64,000 nt of DNA from Shinisaurus crocodilurus (taxonomy: Eukaryota; Chordata; Lepidosauria; Squamata; Shinisauridae): contig CM037880.1 of assembly GCA_021292165.1 (NCBI GenBank), positions 142,478,564 to 142,542,563 on the forward strand, written 5' to 3'. A model generated the notes under the pieces. It was not told the DNA's origin, did not search any database, and worked only from the letters and a program-made list of their open reading frames with translations. A program made the translations under genes and the position numbers. Below, piece by piece: positions 10,930-23,900 of this stretch; position 1 is the stretch's first letter, and each line of letters begins with the position of its first letter.

Positions 10930-12111
10930 GTAATAAATGGAAACTGAGCACTCCAAAATACAAAGAGGCAATGGCTTCATATTCTCTCCCTCCCTAACCC
11001 ACCACTGCCCAAATATCTATTGACCATGAGCAGAGAGACAGAAGTAAGCAGAAAGCAAAGAAAAGAGAAGAAAAATGGTGAAGGGAAGAAAAGAAATAGG
11101 AGAGGAGTACAGAGGTTGGGGACTTGATGGTGAGGATGGTGGGTGGGGGAGAAGGACATGGAAGTGGGGAGAGAACTGTAGTGCCTCACAAAACTGTGCT
11201 GTCTTAGTTAGGTTTCATTCAGCTCAACAAAGTGTTGCTGCATTAACTCACAGGGGCTTCATGCTTCATACCGATTATTGTATACAATTCTTATACCTCC
11301 ACCCCAAGATCTAGCATGCCTCCAATCATTGCTTAATGGCTACAGCATTTTGTGACTTCCAGTGTTGTGATGGAGGGAAAGAGGACTAGCTTATGAAGGA
11401 ACTCAGCCACAGCAGAAGCGGGTGACACAGGGGCATCTCTACAACAGGTTACCCACTTTCTTTGAGGTGCACCATGCCTCCAGCAATCCTCATTTTCAGC
11501 CATCCCATATCTGGGTGCCAGGCCACTCTGAATATTATGTTTTGCTTGATTATCCTCAAATGGCAGTCCAGTGTGGTACTGGTAGATTTACGGGATTTCA
11601 GTGCTGTGATTTCCGCTGCAAAGTTTTTGCGGGGGTTACAGAAATAATTCAAGCTCGTTTTGGGGCATGCCATTGTGTACTGTCACAAGCTGGAAAGGCT
11701 GGATATTTCTGAGGCAATGTAGCCCTCAGGACCATATCTAGTGTTTAAACAATGCAACAACTGCAATAGTTAGCAAACAAATAAAATTAAAAACATGGCT
11801 AAGGAGTCCCCTAACTTTTCTTCTCCCTTATTAATTGGGAGAATGTACAAGTTCCTTTCACTAGTTCTTCCAAAATCTTCTCTGAATTTCAAGATACTTC
11901 CAGAGAGTTATCTTAGCATACATAATCAAAACTGAAATACACACTTGCTGGATCACCAAAAGCCTGCCTAGTTGTTCTTAGAGTGGGACAAGATGACATC
12001 TCTCCACTATAATCTAAGAGCATGTCTGTATGGGCCTGGAGAAGGGGAAGCTTTGCCTTTGATATTCTCAATCAGTGCATCAGATTCCTGAAAATGTGGA
12101 ACTGCAGAGCC
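10930..12111. other. Noncoding stretch without recognised genes
   Basis: I see no named element or exon. Open frames at 11422-11712 lack protein-like conservation and codon structure that I recognise. Confidence 0.55.
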
Positions 12112-12346
12112 AATGTGGCGTAGTGGTTAGAGTGTGTTGGACTGGGACTCAGGAGATCCGAGTTCTAGTCTCCACTCAGCCATGAAGCCCACTGGGTGAC
12201 TTTGGGCCAGTAACTGACTCTCAGCCTAACCTTCCTCACAGGGTTGTTGTGAAGATGAAATGGATGAGCAGGAAGATCATGTACACCGCCTTTGGCTCCT
12301 CAGAGGAAAGGCGGGATATAAATGTAACAAACAAACAAAATATTAT
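12112..12346 (+). mobile_element. tRNA-derived squamate SINE, full length
   Basis: It has the head AGAGCCAATGTGGCGTAGTG, a GAGTTCTAGTC B box, and a body through CACAGGGTTGTTGTGAAG. The tail GGCGGGATATAAATG ends in (AAAC)n. Confidence 0.9.
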
Positions 12347-14832
12347 ACTCAAAGGAAGGACAACACAAAACCATGTAAGCTGAACTTGAAAAATTGGACA
12401 CACCTGTGTAGATGCATGACCTAAATTATTTCTCTCCTTTCTTACTTCTAATTGATTGATGAAGGTTATGCTGCAGGCATTCTGGTCCTGATATATAAAA
12501 CTGTTGTTAGAGAAGAATTTAAATAACATAGTTCTCTTTAAATGGTAGGATTTTTTTTAAATAATTGACACTTTGTGGTAAAAATAAAACCAGATGGAAT
12601 TAAGTGTAGCTCAAATTATGGTGGAAGACACGTCATCTTATTGCAAACAGCTGGTGTCAATGATAGGTTCACACCAAACTTTGTCACGTGACACTTCAGA
12701 CATATCACTTGTCAGTGGACATTTTGTACCCGCCAGCACAAACACAGGGTGTACTTTTTACGGATTTCCAGTTTTCACTTAAAATTCCTTTTGGTAAGAA
12801 GGAATGACATATTCTCAGGGCCAAATGCCTGCAATGTGCAGTCCAATCCTATGCAAGTTCAATGGGAACCTGTGTGCATGGAATTGCAGCCTATTTGTTG
12901 TATACATGATCTATTAGTTTTTCAACCTAGTTATCAGCCCACTTGTGTCTGGAAACTGTATCCTGAACTAGTCCTCTGCAAAGCAGCACGGTGGCAGGGG
13001 GAGGGGGGTGTAGGGGAAACACATGTTATTTGCAGGAAAGCAACAATTGGTGGGAAGGAGGATGCTTAACCCTTCCTCCACCTGTCACTTTCCCTCTACA
13101 ACTTGTCTCAGCCACTTTTCTCCCAAGAGTTCTAGGCATGCATGTGCCACCTCAAGAGAAGTGGCGGCCAAGGTTTCCATACATCAGTTGGCTGCAGAAT
13201 ATGATGTTCTGGCCTCAGTTACCCACCTAAGCACCTTCCCTGTCCAAACCCTGAAGTCAAATATTATCACCACATATACATTTTTACTTGTACAATTTCC
13301 ATTGAAATCACTGAGACTTTCATCCAAAAGAATATGCTTAGGAACATAGAATAGCATACTCCACATAAAGGAAGGACAAATAAAAAGAAAAAAATAAAAC
13401 GTGGAAGATGGTACCTACAGTTGGAGATTAGGATGCTCCTGTGTGGACATGGCCTAAGTAACCTCTCTCCTTGCCTGGTTCTATTGATTCATGATAATTA
13501 TGCCAGCAGGCACTCTTGTCCTGATATAAAACTGTTGCGAGAGCAGAATGTAAATAGCATAAGTTTCTTAGGATTGCATGATGTTTAAATAATTGACACA
13601 TTGTGGCTGAAATAAAACCAGATGGTTTCATCTGGGTAACACTCCCTTGAATGCTTCATAATGAATCGTTTGCAAAATATGGGCTTTTAAAACACATTAA
13701 ACTGATTTATTCCTTGTTAATAGCTGTTCCTTCCTATCGTCTTCTTATGGCCTCTGCACTTATTCAAACCACCCTTTAAACCCGGTACTTAAGGGTGCAG
13801 ATTTCAGATTATTCTAGTCCTTGCAATGACTGGTGCACACACTTGTTATTACATAAAATCAATTAGAGAGAATGCACGTGTGGCCTGTGAATTTGATTTA
13901 GAAGTAATGAATGCTTCAGTAATGTACAATTACAAGAAACCTAATGACCTCTTTCTACTGAATGAAACGTCCATGGCATCTAATATTCTCTGATGAATTG
14001 TTCTTTTTGTACAGTATCAGAAAATATCATATAATGATTAATAATTTTATAATCTATATCAACTTTTAGCCTTATTTGGCTCCCCAGCAACCTTCATAAT
14101 AAATACTTCATAATAAATTTAGATTATCCAGTAGTCCTGCGTACTGCATTCTGTGTGCATACATATGAGCTTGTTTTTAAATGTGTATTGCCTTGGGGCT
14201 CTTTTGGTCAGAAAGGTGATGAATAAATATTGTAATACATAAGAAAATATGTACATGCATATGCGTACATGTGTGCACACACATGGCCACTCTCCATCTT
14301 TGTAGATGACTAACTGAAGTCTCATTGTTCTCAGTGGGTTTACTCTAAGCATGATTAGGTCTGGATCCAAACCACTGACCTTCTATTAATACTTGTATAC
14401 AAACACATATCTTCTTTGGATCCAGTCCAATGAAATAGTCCACCTCTCTGTGCATCAAGAATATGTTCCAATCCAGCTGGTGCTTGTAGTTTTCATCACC
14501 AATGATCCAGGCATTGCTAAATGTACCAACTAATTACACTTTTGTCTGCAACCTGGAGAGACAGATGCTTACCATTTTTAAATAATAAAAATAGGAAACA
14601 GTTTAGTTGATGACTTGACCTGTCTTTTCTGCTGTCTCGTACAAGTAATCCCAAGCACCATAATCTCTCACCAAGAAAGAAACTCCCTAGTTAGTTGAAC
14701 TATATGGGTGGGGGCTGGCACATGGCAGCCCAAGGCCTGAATCTGCCACACAGAAGGCAACATACGGTGCACACTTTAAATTAACAGACAGCACAGCGGG
14801 ATTAGTGACAGTAGGCCAGAAGGTAAGAGTGA
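12347..14832. other. Noncoding stretch
   Basis: It contains diverged related segments at about 12420-12600 and 13440-13625. Both include CTTGTCCTGATATAAAACTG or similar and AATAATTGACAC, so they are two copies of one unclassified repeat. A weak family-C MITE trace lies at 14315-14375. No exon is recognised. Confidence 0.55.
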
Positions 14833-15173
14833 GGGCTTTTCTACACAAGGCTGTTAATGCACTGTATCTACATTCAGTTTCATTGCAGAATTGAGATCTA
14901 AGCACTACATGAAGACTGTTTCCTTTCCTGCTTTTCTGCTAGAAAACCTCTAGGTGGCACTGTGGTATAGTGGAATAGTGCAAATACACAAGTGGAAAAA
15001 TGCTTTATTTTGCTTTCACAATTAATACTACATTTTCCCAGCTCTAAAAACACTTGCCGAAAGTGCTCTTTAAAAACAGAAGCAAAATGAGGGTCACATT
15101 GTTTAAAGAACACAGAAACAACCATGAGCAGGGAATGATGAGTGCACAATAGATGCCTTGTGTAGAAAAGCTC
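14833..15173. mobile_element. Harbinger-like MITE, 341 bp
   Basis: Inverted ends GGGCTTTTCTACACAAGGC and GCCTTGTGTAGAAAAGCTC are flanked by TGA (14830-14832, 15174-15176). The 3-bp duplication suits PIF/Harbinger. It is homologous along its length to the interrupted element at 35477. Confidence 0.75.
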
Positions 15174-16257
15174 TGAGTTCCAGTCAGTTTGTTGCTATTT
15201 GGCTGAAGAAGGTTTACTGCTGGATGAGCAGAGAGGGGGAAATGGTGGGAAGAGTGTAGCATGCATGTTAGTGTGTAGTAAAACCCAGCACTGCCATGCA
15301 ATCCATTTCAACAGACAATTACATTGGAAGACAACTAGACAACTGCCCCCCCTCCCCAAATTTTGCTGTATACATTCCTCTTTACTGGGGAGGTGTCCAG
15401 TTATGTTGAAAAGAGCTGAGAACTTACCAACTACGTAACTTCACAGCTTCCCTGTGCTTTGAGAGCCATATATGAGTACTCAAGTTCAGGTTCTCAAAGA
15501 ATGTGATGGGGAAAGACCCACCACAGAAGACTAGGCAGAATACCTTGAAGGTGAGAGCTGCAGGGTATTTATTTTTCATGCATGCTTAAAATGCTGGGAC
15601 TACTCAAACACTTGCAGATGGTATTTGCTTTTTCTCCAAAAAGAAAGAAAATGGGCAGCTACTTCCATGGCCAGCAGTAGGAAATGTGGCCCAACGCATA
15701 AGCTCCAATCAGTTTGTTCCCAACTCCACTCCCTTGGGAGGTGAGCTAGTCTGATTGTCAGAGTGTTCACTCTTGGGAAGAAGGAAGAATATTCATTTTT
15801 AAGCCCACTTCAAAAGCCAGAATGACTCAGAACATTTTGTGTTCTACTTTCAAAGCAATCATTAGCAATCTGCCGCTGCAATCATTTTCTGTTCTCTCTT
15901 AAACTTCCGGAGAGAACACCTCACCATATTGGTATTTGGAAAGTTACAACGTGTCATCCTGGCTAGGGCTGTGATTCTGCAGTGCATAAAAGTTTTATCT
16001 GAAATTTAGCACGACACTTTGGTCAACCGCGAGGCAATTTAGGTAATAAAAGAACCGTAAGAATTGTGAACATACAAGAGCAACATATACACATAAGACC
16101 TGCAGTGGCCAAAACAGGTTGCCTGTATTAGAGTTGTAATATTGGTTTTGCTATTTGAAAGCAAAAACCCTCCCAATCCCCTTACATAGGAATCAAGGAC
16201 TACTTTTTTTTGTTATGTACTGGAGGTCTCATACTGCATAGCAATTAGTGTCTAGGC
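15174..16257. other. Noncoding stretch without recognised genes
   Basis: No exon or named repeat could be identified. Confidence 0.55.
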
Positions 16258-16394
16258 CAGGGGTGGGCAACCTGTGGCCTTCCAGATCTTCTTTGACTAA
16301 AACTCCCATCAGCCCTAGCCAGTATGGTCAATAGTTAGGGATGATGGGATTTGCAGTGCAGCAACATCCAGAGGGCCACAATTTGCCAATCCTG
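16258..16394. mobile_element. hAT MITE, family A variant
   Basis: It starts CAGGGGTGGGCAACCTG and ends TTGCCAATCCTG. The flanking 8-mers are GTCTAGGC and GTCTAAGC (7 of 8 identical). Confidence 0.8.
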
Positions 16395-16424
16395 GTCTAA
16401 GCTCTTCAAGTGAGCAATACAAAT

Positions 16425-16540
16425 TGCTGGACGGCCATCTGTCAGGGATGCTTTGACTTGGATTCCTGCATTGAGCAGGGGGTTGGACTCGATGGCCTTG
16501 TAGGCCCCTTCCAACTCTACTTTTCTATGATTCTATGAAA
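16425..16540 (+). mobile_element. CR1 LINE 3' end
   Basis: It encodes the last residues of the CR1 polymerase frame (GRPSVRDA-like in one frame) and then the 3' UTR hallmarks GAGCAGGGGGTTGGACTC, CCTTCCAACTCTAC and ATGATTCTATGA. Confidence 0.85.
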
Positions 16541-16834
16541 TAGGTATATCCTTGGGTCCTTGTACCACCTGTAATTTGACACCAAAAATGCCTGCCTGCC
16601 TGAGCATGCCCAGATACACACGTCCTAATAAACACAACTGAAGGCTCTCCTCTGCCTTCTGTATGCTGTATTATTTTCTCTGCATTAGCCTGTCCTGCAA
16701 TGGCTTTCTGGAGCAAGGCACATTAGTAATTGTAACAATTTATTTAGATCAAAGATTGTTGAATAGAGTGAATATTTAATCCCGCAATGAATCTGGTAGT
16801 ACTTATTCTACAATAATTGCCATTTATACCACAG

Positions 16835-16928
16835 CCCTATACATGGCTACTGAGAGGTAAGCTTCAGTGAATTCAATGGGCTCTACTCCCTACTCCCGGG
16901 TGGGTGGGCATAGGACTGCAGCCTTAAA
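16835..16928. mobile_element. Family-C palindromic MITE
   Basis: It contains the AATTCAATGGGCTCTACTCC and GGGCATAGGACTGCAGCC segments. The family signature is GTAAGTCCCATTGAACTCAG; better copies are at 25549 and 43828. Confidence 0.55.
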
Positions 16929-17528
16929 CTCATTCAGCAACATTCACGATAGAAGCTTACGGAGGGGGGGGGGATGTAAGAGAAGCAGTATACTGGTGAC
17001 AGAAAAGGAGCTAGGTTTTCATCTGTGAAATGTTCTTGTGTTTCCTTGGCTTTCTGATACTTCAGCACACATCAGCCACATGAGGGCTAGAGACTTACAT
17101 TACAACCCTGCAAAGCTATATTTGTGCATGTGGGGAAGAACCATGAACACAGCTTAAATTTCTCCACAGAGGCATATAAAGCTGGACAGGGATGACATCA
17201 GGGCGGGGCCTGGGAGATGGGTGGGGTTGGAGGAGGTTCCTCCACTGCCTCAAGGCATCCCTGAAGTTTTTTTTTCCCTACAGCAATTCACACAGCGGAA
17301 AAGGTAAGCCCATTTTAAATGTAAAAAGTACCCTGCCTGTACAGTAATACAGGTAGTTGTAACCGAAACGTCAAAGACACCTCTGGATGTATGTGTGGTT
17401 CTCCTCTGTGCATGTGCACAGCTTTGTAGGACTGTAGTCTTTCTTCTTCTTTTTAATGAAAGCTGAGGTAGGAGCACTTTAAAATGGTAGGGGTCTTGGT
17501 CCTGGTCCTCTTACCCTTTTATATTTCA

Positions 17529-18225
17529 CTAGCTGTTGCCCGCGGCTGTGCTTGCGTGGATTTTAGGATTTGGTACAATGGAAAAGATACAGTGTCTCTG
17601 ACGGAAAGTGTAACGTTTAGGCTGGGTGCTGGCAGCAGAAAACTTTTCTGACAGAAATATCTGATCTTAAAGAAAAATCAGGTTAATCCTGAGAGTCTAC
17701 AGGTGATGAAGAGTGACCGTGCCAAGTTTGGGGTAGATCCATCAAAACATGATGGAGTGGAGCCTATGTGAGACACCCCCCACACAACAGTCATTCAGTC
17801 ATTTAAAAACTTTCCCTTCCTTTTCACCCCCTCAGAGAACATTCTAAATGGCCTAGGGGAGATTTGCATACCCACCCCTATTGGCCCCTGCAGGAATTCA
17901 TACAAACATTCTAAGTGTCGTATGGGCTATTTGCATAACTGCTCCTATTGGCTCCTGCAGCAATTATGAGGTGAGGCCGATTTGCATAACTGCCGCCCTG
18001 TTGTTTTGCCCATAGGATATGAGAGCGGGGCGATTCCCCCCCCTTTCACCCCCTTAGGGATGGAATTTCCAAAAATCCTTCCTTAGTGGGTGTCTACGTC
18101 ATAAAAACTATGTCCCTTCACAATTTCACGTTCCTAGATTAAACGGTTTGAGCTGGGCGTTGATGAGTGAGTCAAAATCAGTCAGTCAGTCAGTCAGTCA
18201 GGGCACCTTCTTTTATATATATAGA
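17529..18225 (-). mobile_element. Non-autonomous Helitron-like element
   Basis: On the minus strand it begins with TC (TCTATATATATAAAAG) and ends with CTAG, lying between A and T as expected for Helitrons. The 3' end reads CAGCCGCGGGCAACAGCTAG. Internally it has (CAGT)n at 18178-18200 and tandem units bearing GGCCAATAGG and ATGCAAAT. It is related to the element at 32602. Confidence 0.65.
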
Positions 18226-18782
18226 TTGTTAATCTGGTCCTGTCCTGCCTAAAAACAGTTAAAATGTGATAGCTATCATTCTTTTTTAAAGGCTGCTTTG
18301 TTTAAAAGCTTTGATTAAACATTGTGCATTCTGATTTTTTGTTGTTGCTTGGACTAAAGTAGAATCCCCCCCCCCCACTACACCTTTTGTAAAAACACAG
18401 CATTTAACAAATGATCATCTAGCTTCTGTCTACACACATTTCTGAAATACTTTCATTCCAATCTGTCTTGGAAGGAAGCTTTAAGATGAGTGGAAACCTG
18501 GCATTTAACTCAACAGGGAAGAAGTGGTTTCCACTTCACAAAGAAAGGGGTGGGAGAGTTATAAAAAGAACATCAAATGTTACAGCTAAGTATGGAGATG
18601 GAAGATAAGAAAAGACTAGAGAGAGGCAAAACTCCTGCCGATACTTGCCCTTGGGTAGAGGCTGGGCCAAACCGTTACTTGTCTTTCTCTTATCAAAACA
18701 TGTAAATATTTTTAATAGGCAGATGGATGTTTTAAATCATTCTTTTAAAAACATGGACTACCTTGACTTTTTCTTAAACTTA

Positions 18783-18872
18783 AGGTGCAATCCTATGCAG
18801 GTTCAGACAAGAAAAAGCCATGCTGGGAGTTGTAGGCCTTTTTTCTGTCTAAACTTGTATAGGATTATGCCC
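18783..18872. mobile_element. Harbinger-like palindromic MITE, family B
   Basis: Ends AGGTGCAATCCTATGCA and TATAGGATTATGCCC are flanked by TTA on both sides (18780-18782, 18873-18875). Confidence 0.75.
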
Positions 18873-18887
18873 TTAAAAGGATCAGAG

Positions 18888-19005
18888 CATCCTTCCTCAA
18901 CCTGGTACCCTTGGATGTGTTGGACTACAACTTCCATCATTCCCAGCCAGCATGATAAGAGTTCCAGTTCAACATATCTGGAGGGCACCAGGTTGGGGAA
19001 GGCTG
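18888..19005. mobile_element. hAT MITE, family A
   Basis: Ends CATCCTTCCTCAACCTGG and CCAGGTTGGGGAAGGCTG are inverted. The flanking 8-mers GATCAGAG and GGTTAGAG match at 6 of 8 positions. Confidence 0.75.
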
Positions 19006-21230
19006 GGTTAGAGCTTTGTCTGGTTTGGACAGGACAAATTGTTGTTTGAGGTGGCGGCAGGCGGGGAGGAGACACCAACTCCCCCCTCAAGACTTTAACC
19101 TCCTCTTTGCTGCAGAATTTGATCTATTCAGTGACTTCTTCTTCCAACTATCTGCCAAGAGGAAATAACTGTGCTGCACTGGGAGTCTGGGAATCCTAGA
19201 AAACAATCTTAAATCCATAAAATAATTGAAGTGTAGTTTTACTGAGCTGTTCAGTTCGGTTCTGATTTTTATTACAATGTCAACAAGTGTTTAATTTGTT
19301 TTAAAGTTTAGGTTCTTAAATCTGAGTGATATACGGTAGTTTACAGCTTGCTGGCAAGAGCTACTGTGGAAAAAAAATATGAAAGTGCATATAAAGGCAG
19401 TTCTAAGTTTGACATTATAAAGCAGGGAGCGAAGCCAAAAGCAGCAAGCAGCACGGCTTTCTCAGTCCTGGCCAGCTTTGGGGACTGCTCATTTATTGAC
19501 ATCAGTCACTATGGGATACATTTCTCTGCTCTTAACCAATCTCATCTGGAGAGTGTAATTAAAAAAGAAATGTCTTAATATGAATTTCTCTCCCCCAAAA
19601 CATTTACAGATGTTAACTATGGAGGCAATCCACGAAGTAGCAGTGCTCTGTCGTACAACTATTAATTTTAGGAGACGGGGGGGGGTCACGTTTATACAAG
19701 CAACCATGTTTTCTTGTGAATTGTGCCCCTCACTGCTAGTGGCTGGGGGTTGATTCCTCCTTAACAACTTTGTGGTGGCTTCGAAGACCTGATTTTGAAA
19801 GAAGCAGCCATTTAGTACACATGAGCAGAGGCAGGGGGAGCTGGAGATGATCACTTTATATATACATGTACCGGTATTTGTTTTTAACTTGGATGTTTTA
19901 ATAATAACAGCCAACAGCTATATTCTGCTACATGCTTTATCCTCAGCATTCCGGCAGAAAACAGATTAATAGTATCCTACCCTAGCTTCAAACAAATATC
20001 AAAGTACCGTACATTTTAGGCTTTAGTGGGTTCACTGTGTATTTTCTGTCAGCCTTCTTTGGCCAGCTTCTCATTTTCCAGGTGCTGTTAAAAGCATTAT
20101 AGAAATGCAGAGAACAAACCTTAGAGGTGATGTACTTTTATGCATATGCCGGGCACGAGAAAGCGATAGCATAAAATGGAGGGGCTTTATAGAAGCTCTC
20201 GTCCCCAGAGAATTTTTAAAAGGGGGGCTTTCCTCAGCTGGCTGAAAACTGTGCAAGCAGACGTCTTTGCCTGTGCTGACTGCACACGTGTCAGTCCCAC
20301 TTCTGCAATGTTAACTGAAGTGGAACTTTTTTCTCAGAGCCAAGTACTTCATGATTTACACAGCCATATCAAATATCTCTGGAGTACCCTGCAAGAAGGT
20401 GATGGCTAAAACCTCAGTTCTGACATTTGCAGCCCAGACACAGTTGTCTGATTGAGGGCCTTTTTTGTGTGTGTCACTGGCTTTGATTGGAGCCAGAGCC
20501 TTGAGTAAATCAGAAGAATTTCTCAATTTTTCTGAGGGCCATGAGCACTAAGTGTTTTCCGGTACCTACTTCCTGCCATATCTAAAACAACAGCAGCTGC
20601 ATGGGCCTGATAGAGAAGCATCCCAGAGCACAAATTTTCACAAATTGGGTGGGAAAGAAAAGAGGGGGGGCAGAAGACATTTATTTAGGGAGCTGATAAC
20701 ACATGCACACATATGGCATCAGATTTGTTGTTGCCGATGATAGCCGTTTAGGCTGCGGGCAATGAAGTTAGAAGCAAACCAAACCTTCTGCTGTGACCAT
20801 GGGAATAATAAGTTTCCATGCTGGCTAGGATAACAGAGGGAGCCATAGCGCACTTGTCCTATTGTACGGAATATCAACCTTTGATTAGCTAATGTCTCCA
20901 AAGGACAGATAAGGAAGGCGAAGTGACTCAGACTCAAAGGCTTTCATGCCCTTTCTTTACCATGACTTGAAAATGTTTTGTATGTTTCCAATAAGGAAGG
21001 GTTGCCTGTGAGAAAAATATTACACGATTCAGAAAGATTCCAAATAAACAGCATGAGCTTCAATGGAAAAAATGAACAATTTAAAAAAATTGTTGTCAAC
21101 ATTTTCTAGGCCACTGATTTCCAGACTGTAGGGAAGAGCCCACCAACAGTTGGCAAGAACCAGGAGGTTGAGTTGCCATGCCGTTGATGATCAGCTTACT
21201 GTTCTTTTGACAGTGATGCAAAGTAGTGAT
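19006..21230. other. Noncoding stretch without recognised genes
   Basis: No exon or named repeat identified. Confidence 0.55.
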
Positions 21231-21880
21231 GTGCGACCTTCTGGTGTCTCCATTTCCAATATCCTTATAAAAATACATGGTGTACAGACACATTTGAAAT
21301 ATGGTGCATACAGCTCTAGTCTCCACTCCACATCTTAAAAATGATATTGTGGAGCATGAAAAGATACAGAAAAGGGCAACTAAAATGTTCAGGCAGCTGG
21401 AGCACCTTCCCTAAGAGGAAAGACTGTAACAACTGGGGCCTTTTTGCTTTGAAAAAAGGGGAGTAAGGAAGGACATGAGAGAGGTTGATGAAATCATGCA
21501 TGGTGTGGAGAAAGTGGATAGAAACAAGTTTTTCTTCCTGTCTCATAATAGTAAAACTTGGAATCATCCAAGGAAACTGGCCAGCAGGAGATTCAGCACA
21601 GGTGAAACTACTTCTTCACCCAATGTGTAACTAATTTATGGAATTTGCTACCAGAAGATGTGGTCATGCCCACTAGCTTAAATGGCTTTAAAATGGAACT
21701 GGACAAATTCAAGGAGGATATCTGGGTAATAGCCATGATGGGTATCAGCAATCTCTGTTCAGATGCAGCATGCCTCTGAGTACCAGTGGCTGGGGGGCAA
21801 CAACAGGAGAGGGCTATTGCTAGTGATGGGCGACCTTACCCCAACAGGAATTGTAATTTGTTCATCAGGTTATGCATTCC
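21231..21880 (+). mobile_element. L3/CR1-type LINE 3' part
   Basis: Broken frames read CR1/L3 polymerase C-terminal wording such as HEKIQKRATKMF, then an ATGGAATTTGCTACCAGA segment (WNLLP-type motif), and ALKWNWTNS with a frameshift. Stops and shifts show it is dead. Confidence 0.75.
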
Positions 21881-23394
21881 TCACCCAATCTCAGGTGGAA
21901 GTTCTCCATTATTTTGAGATATTGTGTATATATGAATTGTGTGCATGCGCGTCAACAAAGTGCATCTTGGAAAATGTAGTAAGGCATCACACTATGTGTC
22001 ATGTCATGTGTCACTGCATTATATTCCCCTCTCTGATTGACTGCTTTCATGTGCTCTCCTGTTTACCCTACAGTCAGTATGGAGCTGCTGGAGGGAGTGT
22101 CTGCCACATGAGCACCTGTGGCAGAAGTAGGAGCTGTGGAAGAGGCACCCCCATCTACTGAAGCCCAGATTTCCTCCTCACCTGCCAGCCACCCCAGCCT
22201 GCGCCATTCCCCTTTCAACCTACCTCTCCTTGGACTCTCTTCCTAGTATCCCCTCACAGTGCCACCCACCAGCACTCAGATCCACAGTAGTAATTTCAAA
22301 CAAGAAAAAAAAAAAGTCCAATACTAGAGAGAAATGGCCTCAGTTGACTAGCTGGATACAGAAAGGAAACCAAGCCACAAGTGAGAAATAAATGTTGAGC
22401 AAGGGGTGGATGCTAACGTATGTGGCTGTTTCTTAAATCATGCTTGGTTTGCTGGAGGATTTCATATCCAAACTTTTACACTGAGTGCATTGGAAAATAG
22501 TAACTACAGCATTAAGTAACATCTTTCCATGATCATGGCACTACAAATGAGACATTTACATTTCTTTAAGAAAGTCAAGGGTTAAACCAACCAACATCAG
22601 GGTATGCACAGAAATAGATGCTTAGTCATGCAGACCACAGTGGAGCAGAACAGAGATATCAACCCATAATCTCAGTTTGAATAACGAAAATACTAAAGTT
22701 CATTAATTTAGGGGCATTATGAATGTAACAGATTCTACCAATGAACTGCTGAATTTCAAGATTCTGTGGCATCCGTAGTTATTGCCTTCATGCCCTGCTT
22801 ATACACTTCTGAGAAGCATCTGCTGGGCCACTGTGGGAAAGAGCTGCTGGACTGCAATATCTTTGGTGTGACCCAGCAAGTCTCCTCTCATGCTTAGCAG
22901 AGTCAATTGCTTGAAAAATATATCACCTCCCCCCCCCCCAGGTTTTAAATTGGCTTGCAAAGTTTTGAGCATGCACATTCTTGCAGTGCTGCTTGTGGAT
23001 TTTAGTACAAGGATTGGGGAAGGCAGCTCATTTCCTAGACCAAAGACCAAAGCCACAAATAGTCCAGGAAGCTTTCACACACACACACCCATCTTCACCT
23101 GCTTCATACAGAAGCAACGCCAGCAGTGATGAAACACAGAAGGATCTTCCCACCAGTAATCCCTATGGAAATGTCCCATAGCAGGTCTCAAGCTGGAGTG
23201 AGGGGTAGTACAGATCCACTGCCATAACTCATGCCCTGGTCCAACATATGGCATTGCCAAGCAATCGATAGCCCAGGAGCCAAAGTACTACTCTGTAAAT
23301 ATATTTTCATTTTAAAATTTCAAATAAATCTCAACTTATAATCTTTTAATTAATTTACTTTTAATCAGAGGCAGTACGCTTATGTACTCCAGTT

Positions 23395-23540
23395 GCTGGG
23401 GAACATGGGAGGGAAGGTGCTGTTGAACTCAAGTCCTGCTTGTAGGATCACATGGGCAGCTGGCTGGCCACTGTGTGAACAGAATTCTGGACTAGATGGA
23501 CCCATGTTCTGATCCAGCATGGCTCTTATGTTCTTATCTT
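23395..23540 (+). mobile_element. L3/CR1 LINE 3' terminus
   Basis: It contains CTGGCTGGCCACTGTGTGAA, GGACTAGATGGACCCATG and the end CTCTTATGTTCTTA, typical of L3-like 3' ends. Confidence 0.75.
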
Positions 23541-23729
23541 CAGCAATCAAGGTCAGATTAATTTAAGAGTAAGAATTCAAAGTAATTACCCCCTGAGCAT
23601 GTTGTAACAGTGGCTACTGGTTTGGGGCACCTAGTTTGATAAATGTCTAATACACAAAGGTAAGAAATACTTCAACTCCTCCACCAATCATGGAGTTGGT
23701 TTCATATTGTTACAGCTTTGGTATCCTTC

Positions 23730-23900
23730 CCTCCCATGGTATCCTGCTACATTTGGTGCCTGCTGAAGACCTCCTTGTTCAAGGAAGCCTTCTCTGCTCT
23801 TCAACCACCAGTGTAATTTTAGTTTGTTTTCAATGTATTGTTTTTGTTTCTTGTTGTGGAGCGCTATACAAATACTGTAAATAATAAATAAATAAATGAC
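23730..23900 (+). mobile_element. L2-type LINE 3' tail
   Basis: The sequence GTGGAGCGCTATACAAATAC with (AATA)n at its end resembles L2 3' tails. The preceding TCCTTGTTCAAGGAAGCCTT also fits. Confidence 0.55.

Noticed and set aside
17520..18230. (CAGT)n and palindromic ends considered as a CRISPR-like array
   Set aside because: The host is a vertebrate, the repeats are a simple tetranucleotide and diverged 65-bp units, and the boundaries fit a Helitron-like element.
19489..19914. 141-codon minus-strand frame
   Set aside because: No known domain, no splice-site context or homologous wording, and ordinary AT-rich composition. It is consistent with chance.
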